DNA of 64,000 nt, taken from positions 81,218,528-81,282,527 of the forward strand of contig NC_034410.1 of NCBI RefSeq assembly GCF_002078875.1. The letters are read 5' to 3'. Source of the DNA: Numida meleagris. Its lineage: Eukaryota > Chordata > Aves > Galliformes > Numididae. A program made the position numbers and the translations under genes. The notes beneath the pieces are model-generated. The model had not been told where the DNA came from and made no database searches. It saw nothing but the letters and a program-made list of their open reading frames with translations. Shown piece by piece: positions 63,832 to 64,000 of this stretch (the first letter of the stretch is position 1; every line of letters starts with the position of its first letter).

Positions 63832-64000
63832 CTTCAATAGCCCTTAGTCTGCTATACTCATCCTTATAATAAAGGCTTGAGAAACCTATATATGTTACCA
63901 CAAATAGCTGCTGTAAGAGAACCTGCCAGAATTCCCTGTGCCAGCTTATGCCGTGCACTGGTGGGTGTTAAGAGAGAACATTCCAATCTGTCAGTAGAAA
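63832..64000. other. Unique DNA to window end
   Basis: Nothing was recognised in these last bases. Confidence 0.5.

Noticed and set aside
1..64000. CRISPR arrays, operons, ribosome binding sites, bacterial insertion sequences
   Set aside because: The window is vertebrate DNA with LINEs and endogenous retroviruses; no regularly spaced repeats or prokaryotic gene layout exist.

Overview
The window is bird nuclear DNA, most likely from a galliform such as chicken. The evidence is several CR1 LINE copies with their typical 3' ends (GATTCTGTGATTCTGTG-like), deleted mariner copies, solo LTRs of several retroviral families, and an endogenous retrovirus primed by tRNA-Trp with an avian alpharetrovirus-type envelope TM subunit. 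Most of the background is AT-rich with many short A/T runs and microsatellites, and no multi-exon gene could be recognised. It reads as intergenic DNA or the inside of a very long intron.

Layout: 1-6.7 kb is unique AT-rich DNA, followed by a CR1 scrap. A complete solo LTR (family A, copy 1) lies at 7.6-8.1 kb. From 8.1 to 14.9 kb the DNA is unique, with two weak candidate exons (11.8 kb minus, 12.5 kb plus). A CR1 fragment is at 14.9-15.2 kb and a deleted mariner at 17.5-18.1 kb. From 18 to 28.4 kb the DNA is mainly unique. At 28.4-33.0 kb a CR1 is split by a 4.04-kb provirus on the minus strand. At 35.2-37.9 kb a long 5'-truncated CR1 with a decayed reverse transcriptase is split by LTR-A copy 2. 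A different solo LTR is at 38.1-38.8 kb, a CR1 at 40.4-41.4 kb and LTR-A copy 3 at 41.5-42.0 kb. CR1 scraps are at 48.6 and 50.0 kb. At 51.3-52.2 kb a mariner copy is split by a solo LTR (family B), and a second family-B LTR is at 58.3-58.7 kb. A probable LTR fragment is at 59.9 kb and LTR-A copy 4 at 63.3-63.8 kb.

The centrepiece is the provirus at 28853-32889. It has two identical 213-bp LTRs, a tRNA-Trp primer binding site, a polypurine tract, an uninterrupted 588-codon gag and a 421-codon env. It has no pol: the protease reading frame stops just after its DSGAD active site, where the sequence passes directly into env. It therefore cannot copy or integrate itself and would depend on proteins supplied in trans. 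The identical LTRs suggest a recent insertion or recent LTR homogenisation, yet the 6-bp target duplications differ at one base. The solo LTRs, by contrast, are remnants of older insertions that collapsed by LTR-LTR recombination.
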